A DNA stretch of 64,000 nucleotides from an uncultured Flavobacteriaceae bacterium (GTDB lineage: Bacteria; Bacteroidota; Bacteroidia; Flavobacteriales; Flavobacteriaceae). Each line of letters begins with the position of its first letter. The first letter of the stretch is position 1. The DNA lies in contig CANKZG010000001.1 of NCBI GenBank assembly GCA_947488435.1, positions 620,001 to 684,000 of the forward strand, read 5' to 3'. The position numbers and the translations under genes are program-made. The notes under the pieces are model-generated. The model was given only the letters and a program-made list of their open reading frames with translations. It had not been told where the DNA came from and ran no database searches. Shown here one piece after another: positions 54,229-64,000 of this stretch.

Positions 54229-56628
54229 ATGCTTAAAAACTATTTCAAAATAGCCTGGAGAAACCTCCTCAAGAACAAAGTTTATTCTAGTATTAATATC
54301 GGAGGTCTCGCACTTGGAATTGCGGTAACACTTATCATTTCCCTTTGGATACAAGACGAGCTTACTCATAATGACTATTACCAAAGCAAGGCTACAATCG
54401 CACAAATTTATCAATCACAAACCTTTAACAATCAAACCAGCACCGGACCTGCTATTCCAAGACCCTTAGAAAAAGCTTTGCGCGATGGGTATATGGACAA
54501 TTTTAAGCATCTGGTAATGTCTTCTTGGAACAATTCACAGTATCTTAATTATAAGGAAATCAGCATTTCCAAATCGGGTAATTTTATGCAAGCTGAGGCA
54601 CCCGAATTATTAGACTTAAAAATTTTAAAAGGAGAAAAAGATGGCCTTCGGGAAATCAATTCTATCATGCTTTCAGAATCAATCGCCGAGGCTTTGTTCG
54701 GTTCGGAAGAGCCTATTGGTAAAATCATAAAAGTCAATAGTGAATTTGATATGATGGTAACCGCTGTTTACGAAGATATTCCCTTTAATAATTCTTTTAA
54801 TGATTTGGAATTTATTATGCCGTGGGAAAAATATATTACCACGCGAGAATGGGTGCAAAATGCCATAGATAGTTGGGGAAACAATTCGTTTCAGATGTTT
54901 GTTCAGATTCCAGATAACACTACTATGGAAAGAGTTACTGAAACGGTAAGAAATGTAAAAAAAGATTTAAACGAGGACACTGCAGAGTTTAATCCGCAGT
55001 TGTTTCTTTTTCCAATGGAGGATTGGTATTTACGTTCCAATTTCGAGAATGGGCAGCAGGTTGGAGGACGTATAAAATATGTTTGGCTTTTTGCAGTTAT
55101 TGGGATTTTTGTATTGCTTTTAGCTTGTATTAATTTTATGAATTTAAGTACTGCCCGATCAGAGAAAAGATCGAAGGAAGTGGGTATCAGAAAATCTATT
55201 GGGTCTCAGAGAAGACAGTTAATCAATCAATTTCTTAGCGAATCATTCTTAGTAGTTTTGTTTGCTTTTGTAATTGCAGTTGTAATCGTATTATTATCGT
55301 TATCTGGCTTTAATGATCTGGCTAGAAAAGAGATTGCATTCCCTTGGAGCAGTATCTCTTTTTGGGGTATTTCTTTAGGGCTTATTCTTTTTACCGCGCT
55401 TCTAGCTGGTAGTTATCCCGCCTTGTACCTCTCCTCCTTTAGACCAGTAGATGTCTTGAAAGGGACTTTTAAGGCAGGAAAGTACGCCGGTACCCCGAGA
55501 AAAATTCTAGTAGTGGTACAGTTTACGGTTTCTGTAGCTTTTATCATTGGAACTGTAGTGGTTATGCAACAAATAAATCATGCGAAAAATCGCCCTGTAG
55601 GATATAATAAAGAAGGTCTGATACAAATACCAACCTTTAGTGATGATTTTACGGGAAAATACGAGTTGATGCGCAGCGAATTTATAGGTTCAAATGCAGT
55701 TGTTGAAATGTCTACATCAAGCAGTCCAACTACAGAAGTTTGGTCTAACCGCGGAGGGTATTCATGGGAAGGAAAACCGGAAGGTTTTCAGGAAGATTTT
55801 GCCTGGACCACCGTTTCTCCCGAGTATGCTAAATCCTTGGGTTTAAAAATAATAGCAGGAAGAGATTTTTCACGTGAATTTGCTTCGGATTCTAGTGCGG
55901 TACTTATCAACGAAACAGCACTGAAATACATGGGGCTTACGAACCCTATTGGAACACTAATAAAAGATGATAGTGAAGAAGATCCTGATCCTCCGCTTAA
56001 AATTATTGGAGTTGTACAAGATATGATTGTGCAATCACCTTATGAACCTATTAAACAAGGGGTTTATGAATTCGATAAATATGGTTTGGGTAGTTATTAC
56101 AACCTAAGATTAAATCCAAAACAAAGTGTTGGTCAAAATCTGGCTATTGTGGAGCGTGTTTTTAAGGATCATTTTCCAAGTATTCCATTTCAATATGATT
56201 TCGTTGACGAACAATACGGAGCCAAATTTGCCTCAGAAGAACGCGTAGGTAATTTATCTGGGATATTCACGGCTCTCGCTATTTTAATAAGTTGTTTGGG
56301 GTTATTTGGATTAACTTCTTTCGTTGCGGAGCAGCGTACCAAAGAAATTGGAGTTCGTAAGGTATTAGGTGCTTCTGTATTTAACGTTTGGAATATGCTT
56401 TCTAAAGATTTTTTGAAGTTGATCACCATCTCCTGCTTTATAGCTGTTCCCATTGCCTATTACGTCATGAACGGTTGGTTGCAAGACTATCCCTATCACA
56501 TTATCATCTCATGGTGGGTTTTCGCCTTAGCAATGTTGGGTGCAATGGGTGTTACCGCTATTACCGTAAGTTTTCAGGCCATAAAAGCAGCAAGAGCCAA
56601 TCCAATTAAAAGTCTTAGAACAGAATAA
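54229..56628 (+). CDS. MacB/FtsX-type ABC permease 2
   Basis: 799 residues with the same two-module plan. The N-terminus is MLKNYFKIAWRNLLKNKVYS; boxes are EVGIRKSIGSQ and EIGVRKVLGAS; C-terminus NPIKSLRTE. Its two periplasmic domains differ strongly from those of permease 1, while the membrane and coupling segments stay alike. Separated by 50 bp from permease 1. Confidence 0.9.
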   Translation: MLKNYFKIAWRNLLKNKVYSSINIGGLALGIAVTLIISLWIQDELTHNDYYQSKATIAQIYQSQTFNNQTSTGPAIPRPLEKALRDGYMDNFKHLVMSSWNNSQYLNYKEISISKSGNFMQAEAPELLDLKILKGEKDGLREINSIMLSESIAEALFGSEEPIGKIIKVNSEFDMMVTAVYEDIPFNNSFNDLEFIMPWEKYITTREWVQNAIDSWGNNSFQMFVQIPDNTTMERVTETVRNVKKDLNEDTAEFNPQLFLFPMEDWYLRSNFENGQQVGGRIKYVWLFAVIGIFVLLLACINFMNLSTARSEKRSKEVGIRKSIGSQRRQLINQFLSESFLVVLFAFVIAVVIVLLSLSGFNDLARKEIAFPWSSISFWGISLGLILFTALLAGSYPALYLSSFRPVDVLKGTFKAGKYAGTPRKILVVVQFTVSVAFIIGTVVVMQQINHAKNRPVGYNKEGLIQIPTFSDDFTGKYELMRSEFIGSNAVVEMSTSSSPTTEVWSNRGGYSWEGKPEGFQEDFAWTTVSPEYAKSLGLKIIAGRDFSREFASDSSAVLINETALKYMGLTNPIGTLIKDDSEEDPDPPLKIIGVVQDMIVQSPYEPIKQGVYEFDKYGLGSYYNLRLNPKQSVGQNLAIVERVFKDHFPSIPFQYDFVDEQYGAKFASEERVGNLSGIFTALAILISCLGLFGLTSFVAEQRTKEIGVRKVLGASVFNVWNMLSKDFLKLITISCFIAVPIAYYVMNGWLQDYPYHIIISWWVFALAMLGAMGVTAITVSFQAIKAARANPIKSLRTE

Positions 56629-56651
56629 GTATTCATAAAAAGTAAATCACA

Positions 56652-59063
56652 ATGTTAAAAAGTTATATACAAATTGCGTGGAGAAATTTGTGGAAGGATA
56701 AAACCTTTACAACGATCAATATTGTGGGACTATCCGTGGCTTTTTTAGTTGCTATTCTGGTATCTATGGCTGGCTTTTTTGAGTTATCCTTTGAAAATCC
56801 GCATCACAATAAGGATAGTGTTTTTCAGGTCTATACTATTAATCAAACTGCTAATGGCCCAGTAGCGGGCACTAGCAAGTCTACCCCTTTTGCCGAAGCT
56901 TTGCAACAAGAAGTACCTGGAGTAGCAAAAAAGACCAGAATATATGAAGATAGTGGTACTATAGTCTTATCGGGAGACAAGGAAATTATGCTTGATGCAA
57001 TATGGGTAGATGCCGATTTCTTTTCGATGTTTACTTTTCCATTGTTTAAAGGAGAAAAAGGCAAAGAATTAGCCGATCTTTCCTCTGTTGTATTGACAGA
57101 AGATGCTGCACAAAAATTGTTTGGAAGAACAGATGTACTTAATGAAGTTATAACAATACTAATTGATGGTGTGGAAAAACCTTTTTCCATAGGTGCCATC
57201 ACACGAAACCCACCCCGAAATACTTCAATGGGGTTTGAAATGGCAATCCGCTTTGAGAATAATCCGGAATATGCACAAACCCTTACCCGGTGGAATGCGC
57301 AATATCATGAGGTATATGTGCAATTAGATCCGAACATAAAGGTTGCTGAATTTGAAAAAAACACACATTCTTTTACGAATTTACATTATGAAGAAGTTAT
57401 TGAAAACAACAAACGCGATGGAGCCGTAGCTAGTTCCAATGGCTCTTTTATGGAAATAAAGTTATTACCATTAAAAGATATTCGTTTTACGAGTTTTAAA
57501 CAAGGTTATGCTAGGGTTGACAGAAGCATGCCTTATTTGCTATTGGGGGTTGCACTATTAATTCTATTCATAGCCTGTGTTAATTTTATTAATATGAGCA
57601 TTGCCAAAAGTGTTCATCGACTTAAAGAAATTGGTGTACGAAAAACGTTGGGGGCTAAAGTAAAGCAGTTGTTCTTTCAATTTTGGGGAGAAAGCCTGTT
57701 AATTTTTCTTTCTGCATCTGGAATCGGTATACTGCTGAGTATTTTATTACTAGATAATTTTAAATCCCTTTTTAGAACACAAATGACATTAGAGGTCCTA
57801 ACAAACCCAATAATTATTAGCGGCTTTACAGTAGCAGTACTATTAATTACTCTCGTTGTTGGAGGGTATCCTGCGCTTCTTTGGAGTCGATTAGGAGCGA
57901 TACAATCGTTAAAGGGAAAGTTAGAGATTAATGGTAAAAACCGCTTGCGAAATGGTCTAATAATTTTACAATTTAGTATTGCAATTTTATTAATTACAGG
58001 AACCTTGGTCCTGCAAGAGCAAATTAATTTCATGCGAAACAAAGACTTGGGTTTTGAGAAAGAACAGATAATTTCTTTCCCCTTGAACGGCAAAAAGGAC
58101 AGTTACGTGGTTTTAAATCTATTAAAACAGGAACTTGCAGGGAATCCTGATATTTTGAGCGTTTCTGCTGCCGATAATAACTTAGGTCGAGGTAGGGATG
58201 GAAGTCGATATTCCAGTGCAGTTGGGTTTGATCATAAAGGAAAAACCATTATCACCAATTTCTTAGTGGTAGATTATGAGTATGTGGAAACTTTGGACCT
58301 GAAAATGGTCTTGGGAAGAAGTTTCAATAAGCCTGGAGATAGTTTGGGAGTGCTTATTAACGAAACCATGGCCAGACAATTGGAAGAGGAAGAGCTCTTA
58401 TCTGTTAGTTTAGATATTGAGAGAGACATTCCTTCTCCGATTCTTGGTGTTGTTAAGGACTACAATTTTGAAGGTTTGGATAAAGCTATTGGACCCATTA
58501 CTTTTTACATGAGTCAGGATTTAGCGCTCCGATATGCTTATGTAAAGGTAGCACCAACTAATATGGCCAATACTTTCGAAACAGTAGCAGCAGCGTGGAG
58601 AAAATTAGAGCCAAATGCCGAATTTATGGGGTCGTTTCTTGATGAAAATATAGATCGCACTTTCAGAAGAGAAAAATCTATGGCAGGGCTTATAACGGCA
58701 GGTTCTATAATAGCTATCGTTTTAAGTTGCATAGGACTTTTTGCTATGTCGACACTCATTGTACTGCAGCGCACTAAAGAAATAGGCATTAGAAAAGTTA
58801 TAGGTGCAAGTGTCACCTCAATTACCTATATCCTTACTAAAGATTTTCTGAAGTTAGTACTCATCGCGTTTTTAATTGCGTCACCTATTGCGTGGTGGTT
58901 TTTAAAGGAGTGGCTAAAGAATTATGCATATAAAATAGAGCTAAGCTGGTGGTTTTTTGCGGCATCCGGAATACTCGCCATAATTATCGCTTTTGCAACT
59001 GTGGGCACAAGAACAATAAAAGCTGCAAGAACGAATCCCGTAAAGAGTTTACGAACAGAATAA
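56652..59063 (+). CDS. MacB/FtsX-type ABC permease 3
   Basis: 803 residues. N-terminus MLKSYIQIAWRNLWKDKTFT; boxes EIGVRKTLGAK and EIGIRKVIGAS; C-terminus NPVKSLRTE. 23 bp after permease 2. Together with permease 4 it shares the opening MLKSYIQIAWRNL, suggesting these two are closest relatives at the N-terminus. Confidence 0.9.
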   Translation: MLKSYIQIAWRNLWKDKTFTTINIVGLSVAFLVAILVSMAGFFELSFENPHHNKDSVFQVYTINQTANGPVAGTSKSTPFAEALQQEVPGVAKKTRIYEDSGTIVLSGDKEIMLDAIWVDADFFSMFTFPLFKGEKGKELADLSSVVLTEDAAQKLFGRTDVLNEVITILIDGVEKPFSIGAITRNPPRNTSMGFEMAIRFENNPEYAQTLTRWNAQYHEVYVQLDPNIKVAEFEKNTHSFTNLHYEEVIENNKRDGAVASSNGSFMEIKLLPLKDIRFTSFKQGYARVDRSMPYLLLGVALLILFIACVNFINMSIAKSVHRLKEIGVRKTLGAKVKQLFFQFWGESLLIFLSASGIGILLSILLLDNFKSLFRTQMTLEVLTNPIIISGFTVAVLLITLVVGGYPALLWSRLGAIQSLKGKLEINGKNRLRNGLIILQFSIAILLITGTLVLQEQINFMRNKDLGFEKEQIISFPLNGKKDSYVVLNLLKQELAGNPDILSVSAADNNLGRGRDGSRYSSAVGFDHKGKTIITNFLVVDYEYVETLDLKMVLGRSFNKPGDSLGVLINETMARQLEEEELLSVSLDIERDIPSPILGVVKDYNFEGLDKAIGPITFYMSQDLALRYAYVKVAPTNMANTFETVAAAWRKLEPNAEFMGSFLDENIDRTFRREKSMAGLITAGSIIAIVLSCIGLFAMSTLIVLQRTKEIGIRKVIGASVTSITYILTKDFLKLVLIAFLIASPIAWWFLKEWLKNYAYKIELSWWFFAASGILAIIIAFATVGTRTIKAARTNPVKSLRTE

Positions 59064-59064
59064 T

Positions 59065-59080
59065 CCTGATTTTAATCAGG
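59065..59080 (+). other. Intercistronic hairpin between permeases 3 and 4
   Basis: CCTGATT and AATCAGG are perfect arms around TT, immediately after the permease 3 stop. No T-run follows. Confidence 0.5.
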
Positions 59081-59095
59081 CAAAAACAAATTACA

Positions 59096-61480
59096 ATGTT
59101 AAAAAGTTATATTCAAATTGCGTGGAGAAATCTTTTAAAACGAAAAGTTTTTACAGGCATTAATATCATCGGTTTAGCCATAGGTTTTGGCAGCAGTGTA
59201 CTTATATACCTCTTCTTAAGTCATCATTTTTCATATGATAATTTTCATGCCAATTCCGAAAGAATTTATAGGGTAGTTACGGAAGGACATCGTGATGTTA
59301 TTGGATATGATGCCAGTGTACCTCCTGCATTTGCAAAGGAATTTCGAACACGTTATAACTATGCAGAGAAAGTAGCTAAAATCTCAAACTGGGATAACAA
59401 TCTCATCAATATTTCAAATGAGAATACGGTTGCTCAAGTGAAGGAAGATGCTGTTTTTGCAGAGCAAGACTTTTTTGAAATCATGTCTTTCCCGTTAAAA
59501 GAAAGAACGGGAAACCGCACTTTGGATGAGCCAGAAACTGCTTACCTCACAGAAAGAATGGCCAAAAAATTATTCGGAACGGATAATGTTTTAGGGAAAA
59601 CATTTATTCTAGAAAACCAAGAGACTTTTGAAGTCATTGGGGTTTTAAAGAATATTCCAAAAAACTCCTTAATTACTGAGGAAATCTTTCTGTCTTTTGT
59701 CACTTTAGAAAAATTCGGAGACTTTGTAGCTCAAGATACTTGGGGAGGAATCAGTGATAACTTGCAGTGCTTTGTATTGTTGCACCCTAACCAAAACGTT
59801 GCGGCTATAGAGAATCAAATTTTAGAACTCCCTAAAGAATTTCGTCCTGATAGCAAGAACAAGCACATCTATAAATTACAGGCTTTATCAGATATTCATT
59901 TTAATGCTCGATATGGTGGCATTGACCCTGCTTTGTTCTGGATTTTTGGACTTATTGGTTTCTTCTTAATAACTATTGCGTGTATCAATTTTATCAACAT
60001 TTCTGCCGCTCAGGCTTTTTATCGCTCCAAAGAGATTGGCATCCGTAAAGTACTAGGTGGGTTTAGGCATCATTTATTTTGGCAGTTTTTATCAGAAACC
60101 TTTGTAATTAGTCTTTTTGCGTTAGGCCTTGGTATCGTATTAGCGGTTGCTTTCTTGCCTTCATTTAACAACTTGTTTCAAATACAACTTGCATTTGAAG
60201 ACCTTCTGAATGCCAAATTTTTAATCTTTACCCTTTTAATACTTGTACTAGTCTCCCTGTTGTCTGGCAGTTATCCCGGTATTTTAATGTCACGCATTAT
60301 CCCAGTACTAGCGCTCAAAGGAAAATTAACGCATAACGATACTGGTGGAAAAACAACAAGGAAAGTCTTGGTAATCGCTCAATTTACTATTTCAATAATT
60401 TTAATTGTTGCCACAGTGATTATTTCAAGGCAAATAAATTATGCTGTCAATTCGGATTTGGGTTTTGATAAAGAATCCCTTGTTATGCTACCCATTCCAG
60501 CGGATTTAGAGCGTGTGCAACTCAATAGTTTGAAGGAAAGAATTAGTCAAATCTCAGGGGTACAATCAATCACTGCTTGTTTAAGTAGTCCGGGAGGAGC
60601 AGATAACGATTGGGGAACAAGTATCAAATTCAATAATCGTCCAGAAAATGAAGAATTTAGTATTCAGGCCAAACTGGGAGATGTTGATTTCTTAAACACC
60701 TTTGACCTTTCTTTGGTTTCCGGCAGAAACTTCTTTGAAAACGATTCTGTTACAGAGATTCTTGTAAATGAAAAACTTGCGGAAAAATTAGGCATCTCCG
60801 CATCTGAAGAACTGCTCGGTAAGCAAATCGCTATGAACGGTGGCGGCATACAAGGTACAATTGTAGGTGTAGTAAAGAATTTTCATAACTATAATTTCAC
60901 AGAAGGTATTAGTCCCATTTTTATTGCTGATTATCATAGTTGGTATAGCGAATTGGGAATTAAAATAAGTGAAGGTAATACCGCGCATGTCTTAGCACAG
61001 ATTGGAGAAGAATGGTCTGAAACATTCAAGGGCTATGTTTACGAATATCGTTTTTTAGATGATCGCGTTGCCAGGCAGTACGAAAATGAGCAACGCTACC
61101 TTTCTTTATCCAAAGTTTTTTCTGCATTAGCCATTTTTATCGGATGTCTTGGCCTTTATGGTCTTATCCTATTTTTTGTAGGGCAACGCACCAAAGAAAT
61201 AGGGATACGAAAAGTATTAGGAAGTAATGTGGGGAATATTCTAGCACTATTTACAGCAGATTTTTTCAAGCTTATTCTAATTGCCGGAGTAATAGCAACA
61301 CCTCTGGCATGGTACTTTATGGAGCAATGGTTGCAAGGGTATACCTATCGCACTGAAATCCCTTGGTGGGCATTTGTGCTTGCCATCGTTTCCATAATGG
61401 GAATAACTCTAGTAACCATCAGTTATCAAACGCTTAAAGTGGCTATAGCCAATCCCATTAAAAGCCTGCGTACCGAGTAA
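59096..61480 (+). CDS. MacB/FtsX-type ABC permease 4
   Basis: 794 residues from the ATG at 59096, which matches the starts of its paralogs; the frame is open further upstream but only inside permease 3. N-terminus MLKSYIQIAWRNLLKRKVFT; boxes EIGIRKVLGGF and EIGIRKVLGSN; C-terminus NPIKSLRTE. The second cytoplasmic helix preceding the final box carries LILFFVGQRTK instead of the YTAEQR type. Confidence 0.9.
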   Translation: MLKSYIQIAWRNLLKRKVFTGINIIGLAIGFGSSVLIYLFLSHHFSYDNFHANSERIYRVVTEGHRDVIGYDASVPPAFAKEFRTRYNYAEKVAKISNWDNNLINISNENTVAQVKEDAVFAEQDFFEIMSFPLKERTGNRTLDEPETAYLTERMAKKLFGTDNVLGKTFILENQETFEVIGVLKNIPKNSLITEEIFLSFVTLEKFGDFVAQDTWGGISDNLQCFVLLHPNQNVAAIENQILELPKEFRPDSKNKHIYKLQALSDIHFNARYGGIDPALFWIFGLIGFFLITIACINFINISAAQAFYRSKEIGIRKVLGGFRHHLFWQFLSETFVISLFALGLGIVLAVAFLPSFNNLFQIQLAFEDLLNAKFLIFTLLILVLVSLLSGSYPGILMSRIIPVLALKGKLTHNDTGGKTTRKVLVIAQFTISIILIVATVIISRQINYAVNSDLGFDKESLVMLPIPADLERVQLNSLKERISQISGVQSITACLSSPGGADNDWGTSIKFNNRPENEEFSIQAKLGDVDFLNTFDLSLVSGRNFFENDSVTEILVNEKLAEKLGISASEELLGKQIAMNGGGIQGTIVGVVKNFHNYNFTEGISPIFIADYHSWYSELGIKISEGNTAHVLAQIGEEWSETFKGYVYEYRFLDDRVARQYENEQRYLSLSKVFSALAIFIGCLGLYGLILFFVGQRTKEIGIRKVLGSNVGNILALFTADFFKLILIAGVIATPLAWYFMEQWLQGYTYRTEIPWWAFVLAIVSIMGITLVTISYQTLKVAIANPIKSLRTE

Positions 61481-61507
61481 ATCATCAGCAATCAAAAAAG
61501 TTAGGTC

Positions 61508-63934
61508 ATGTTAAAAAATCATTTAAAAATAGCTTGGAGAAACCTCACCAAAAATAAATTACAAACTACAATTAATTTATTGGGGTTAACGGTAGGAACG
61601 GTAAGTTGTCTTATTATACTGCTTTATGTTTTTAATCAGTTTGGGTACGATTTGCATCATAAAGATGCAAATTCTTTGTATCGGGTAACAACCAGACTTA
61701 AAAGCAATACCAATAGTATTGATAATCATTCTGCAGCTGCAAGTCCTCCCATTGCTTTTGCTTTAAAAGAAGATTTTCCCGAAGTAAAAGAAGCCTGTCG
61801 CATTGTTTATTTTGGAGAGGGAAACGACAACTTAATCCGTGTAGCAGGCCGTAATGAAAGTTATTATGAACCTAGAGGTTATGTAGCCGACTCCACCTTC
61901 TTTAAACTCTTTACGTATCCTTTATTAGAAGGCACTGTTTCTAACATATTAAATGCTCCAAATAGCATTGCACTTTCCGCTAGTTTAGCTAAGAAGCTCT
62001 TCGGCGCAGAAAAAGCGCTTGATAAAACATTGGTTTTGGGTGCGGGGGATCAAGAACTTAACATTACGGTAACTGGTGTTTTTGAGGATAACTTTGAGAA
62101 AACACATCTAAATCCGAATTACATTTTAAGCATGACTTCTCCAGGAGTTGGGGCATTTGTACGTAGTGTAGAAAATTATGCAACTCAAAATTTCGTTTAT
62201 ACCTATATAAAATTAAATCCTCAGACTAACCCGAGAACTTTGGAAGCAAAATTTCCAGAGTTTCTGCAAACTAGAGGGGCATCCGACCTTGCTGCTGCAG
62301 GTTTTGATAAAAAATTACAGCTCCAAGCTGTCGCAGACATTCACCTGTATTCCAATTCCATTGATTTTCAAATAGGGAATGTTTCAAATATTGATTATCT
62401 CTATGCTATGCTGATATTAGCATTGATCATTCAAGTTGTCGCTTGCATTAACTTCATTAATCTTAGTACGGCAAGAGCCAATAAACGTGCTAAAGAAATT
62501 GGGGTCCGAAAAGTTGTTGGAGCAGATAAAGGCTCTTTAATTCGTCAATTTCTAGGAGAATCTTTTCTCCTAGCATTATTTGCTTCGATTATTAGTATTC
62601 CTATAGTTATGGCAATTTTACCTCTGGTAAATCAACTTACCCAAGGAGATATTGTTATCACCGATATCTTAACCTTCCAGGTTTTTGGTGTATTACTAGT
62701 TTTAAGCATTGTTACTGGGTTATTTGCAGGAGCCTATCCTGCTTTGGTCTTGTCTTCTATAAAACCAATTAAGGTACTCAAAGGGGTTGTAAACTTAAAA
62801 TCGGGAAATGGGAACCTAAGAAAGGCATTAGTTGTTTTTCAGTTTGTGGTATCTACTACCCTAATTGCTGCAGTGATTATAATAACACAACAATTGCAAT
62901 TTATCCAGAATAAAGATATGGGGTTTGATAAGGAAAATCTTATCGCTATTCGGTTAGGTACAGATGAATTATCCAGCAATTACGATGCTTTAAAAACTCA
63001 AATTTTAAGTGTTCCTGGTGTAGCAGAAGTTACGGGAAGTAATAACTATCCTTCGGAGTTTATTTTAGGGGATTTAGGATTGCATCTTCCTGGTGAAGAT
63101 CCAACCGTTCAAACCGCAGTTTACTATAATGGGATCAGCGAAAATTATTTTAATACCGTTAACACTCCTTTGCTTACCGGGCGGGATTTACGAGCTAATG
63201 ACAGTACGCAAGTAATTGTTAATAAGGCAACAATAGATGCTTTCAACATTCCTCTTGAAAATGCCCTTGCTACTACGCTAGTGCAAACCTATGAGGGGGA
63301 GCAGCAGTTTTTTGAAATTGTTGGTGTAGTTAAAGATTATCATTTTGCATCTTTAAAAGAAGCCATTAGGCCTATTCTCCTTTTCAACGAAACTGAACCT
63401 GATTGGCTGATTGCCAAAACAACTACGACCGATTTTAAAACTCTTTTGACGCAGCTAGAGGCAAACTGGAAAGCCACAAACCCTTATGCTCCTTTTGTCT
63501 ATACTTTTGTAGATGAACATGTAAAAAAATTGTACGAGGAGGAGCAGCGTTTAGGGAAAATATCGGTCATCTTTACCATCCTTGCTATACTCATTAGCTG
63601 TTTGGGTTTATTTGGTTTGGTCTCCTATGTTGCGGAACAAAAGAAAAAAGAAATTGGAATTCGCAAAGTCCTTGGTGCCAGTATTAATTCTGTAGTTACC
63701 TTGCTTACCACAGACTTTGTGAAATTGGTATTTGTTGCTTTGATTATTGCAACTCCTATCGCTTACTATTTTATGCAGCGCTGGTTAGAAGGCTTTACCT
63801 ACAACATTAATATTCAATGGTGGGTTTTTGTTTTAGCAGGAACTTTTGCACTTATGATCACTTTACTCACAGTAGGTTTTCAATCTATAAAATCCGCATT
63901 GGCTAATCCGGTAACAAGTTTACGAACCGAATAA
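61508..63934 (+). CDS. MacB/FtsX-type ABC permease 5
   Basis: 808 residues. N-terminus MLKNHLKIAWRNLTKNKLQT; boxes EIGVRKVVGAD and EIGIRKVLGAS; C-terminus NPVTSLRTE. 27 bp after permease 4. Same architecture as the others. Confidence 0.9.
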   Translation: MLKNHLKIAWRNLTKNKLQTTINLLGLTVGTVSCLIILLYVFNQFGYDLHHKDANSLYRVTTRLKSNTNSIDNHSAAASPPIAFALKEDFPEVKEACRIVYFGEGNDNLIRVAGRNESYYEPRGYVADSTFFKLFTYPLLEGTVSNILNAPNSIALSASLAKKLFGAEKALDKTLVLGAGDQELNITVTGVFEDNFEKTHLNPNYILSMTSPGVGAFVRSVENYATQNFVYTYIKLNPQTNPRTLEAKFPEFLQTRGASDLAAAGFDKKLQLQAVADIHLYSNSIDFQIGNVSNIDYLYAMLILALIIQVVACINFINLSTARANKRAKEIGVRKVVGADKGSLIRQFLGESFLLALFASIISIPIVMAILPLVNQLTQGDIVITDILTFQVFGVLLVLSIVTGLFAGAYPALVLSSIKPIKVLKGVVNLKSGNGNLRKALVVFQFVVSTTLIAAVIIITQQLQFIQNKDMGFDKENLIAIRLGTDELSSNYDALKTQILSVPGVAEVTGSNNYPSEFILGDLGLHLPGEDPTVQTAVYYNGISENYFNTVNTPLLTGRDLRANDSTQVIVNKATIDAFNIPLENALATTLVQTYEGEQQFFEIVGVVKDYHFASLKEAIRPILLFNETEPDWLIAKTTTTDFKTLLTQLEANWKATNPYAPFVYTFVDEHVKKLYEEEQRLGKISVIFTILAILISCLGLFGLVSYVAEQKKKEIGIRKVLGASINSVVTLLTTDFVKLVFVALIIATPIAYYFMQRWLEGFTYNINIQWWVFVLAGTFALMITLLTVGFQSIKSALANPVTSLRTE

Positions 63935-63957
63935 TTTATCAATAAAAACGAATTGTT

Positions 63958-64000
63958 ATGTTTAAAAATTATATAAAAATCGCATGGCGGAATCTGGTTA
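63958..64000 (+). CDS. MacB/FtsX-type ABC permease 6 (partial, runs off the window)
   Basis: Fourteen codons from an ATG, MFKNYIKIAWRNLV, match the conserved N-terminus of the five preceding permeases. 23 bp after permease 5. Confidence 0.85.
   Translation, partial: MFKNYIKIAWRNLV

Noticed and set aside
1-64000. CRISPR arrays, rRNA, tRNA, insertion-sequence transposases
   Set aside because: No regularly spaced short repeats, no RNA gene signatures and no transposase motifs were seen on either strand.

Overview
This window looks like a chromosomal segment of a member of the Bacteroidota, most likely a Flavobacteriaceae. Supporting signs are AT-rich DNA, promoters of the TTG / TAnnTTTG type, few Shine-Dalgarno sites, many lipoproteins with short lipoboxes, a CarboxypepD_reg-like domain on a serine hydrolase, and a run of 800-residue MacB/FtsX-type permeases whose C-termini all end in KSLRTE. 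No rRNA, tRNA, CRISPR array or phage region was seen.

Region 1 (1-16 kb), all genes on the minus strand. It opens with an NmrA-like oxidoreductase (cut by the window edge), an Asp-nucleophile hydrolase of haloalkane-dehalogenase type, and an Rrf2 regulator; a 17-bp palindrome at the Rrf2 promoter recurs in front of the hydrolase. Then come secreted or lipid-anchored proteins (serine hydrolase, DmpA-type P1 peptidase, NTF2-like lipoprotein, DUF998 membrane protein, NodB deacetylase, DUF3089 lipase-like protein), an orphan barstar, and an ATGA-coupled NCS1-type permease and long-chain mannitol dehydrogenase. A secreted S41 peptidase follows.

Region 2 (18.35-27.86 kb) is the most unusual part. 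Thirteen genes (VOC, DUF2200, two GNATs, a class C-like serine hydrolase, a compact adenylate kinase, a PIN protein with partner, an ECF42 sigma factor with its YCII/DGPF protein, and others) all lie on the minus strand. They are separated by imperfect palindromes of about 70-200 bp. The end motifs of these spacers match across each gene rather than across each spacer, as expected for integron gene cassettes (own R' and R'' boxes). No integrase is present, so this resembles an integrase-less cassette array (CALIN) with divergent attC-like sites.

Region 3 (28-45.4 kb) is a housekeeping core: lpxH, a lipoprotein hydrolase, recJ, an OsmC protein, an AhpD-like peroxidase, a four-Cys uracil-DNA glycosylase-like protein, rsmI, DoxX, tdk-alr, mscL, asd, a prolyl oligopeptidase, an ABC ATPase, arfB, a GntP transporter and a Gre-like factor.

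Region 4 (45.4-64 kb) is a two-component-controlled export locus. A histidine kinase and an NtrC-type regulator are divergent from an operon of a TolC-like channel, an adaptor, one ABC ATPase and at least six tandem paralogous permeases (the last cut by the window edge). A -24/-12 sigma-54 promoter and an upstream palindrome lie in the divergent intergenic region, which suggests that the regulator switches on the export operon.
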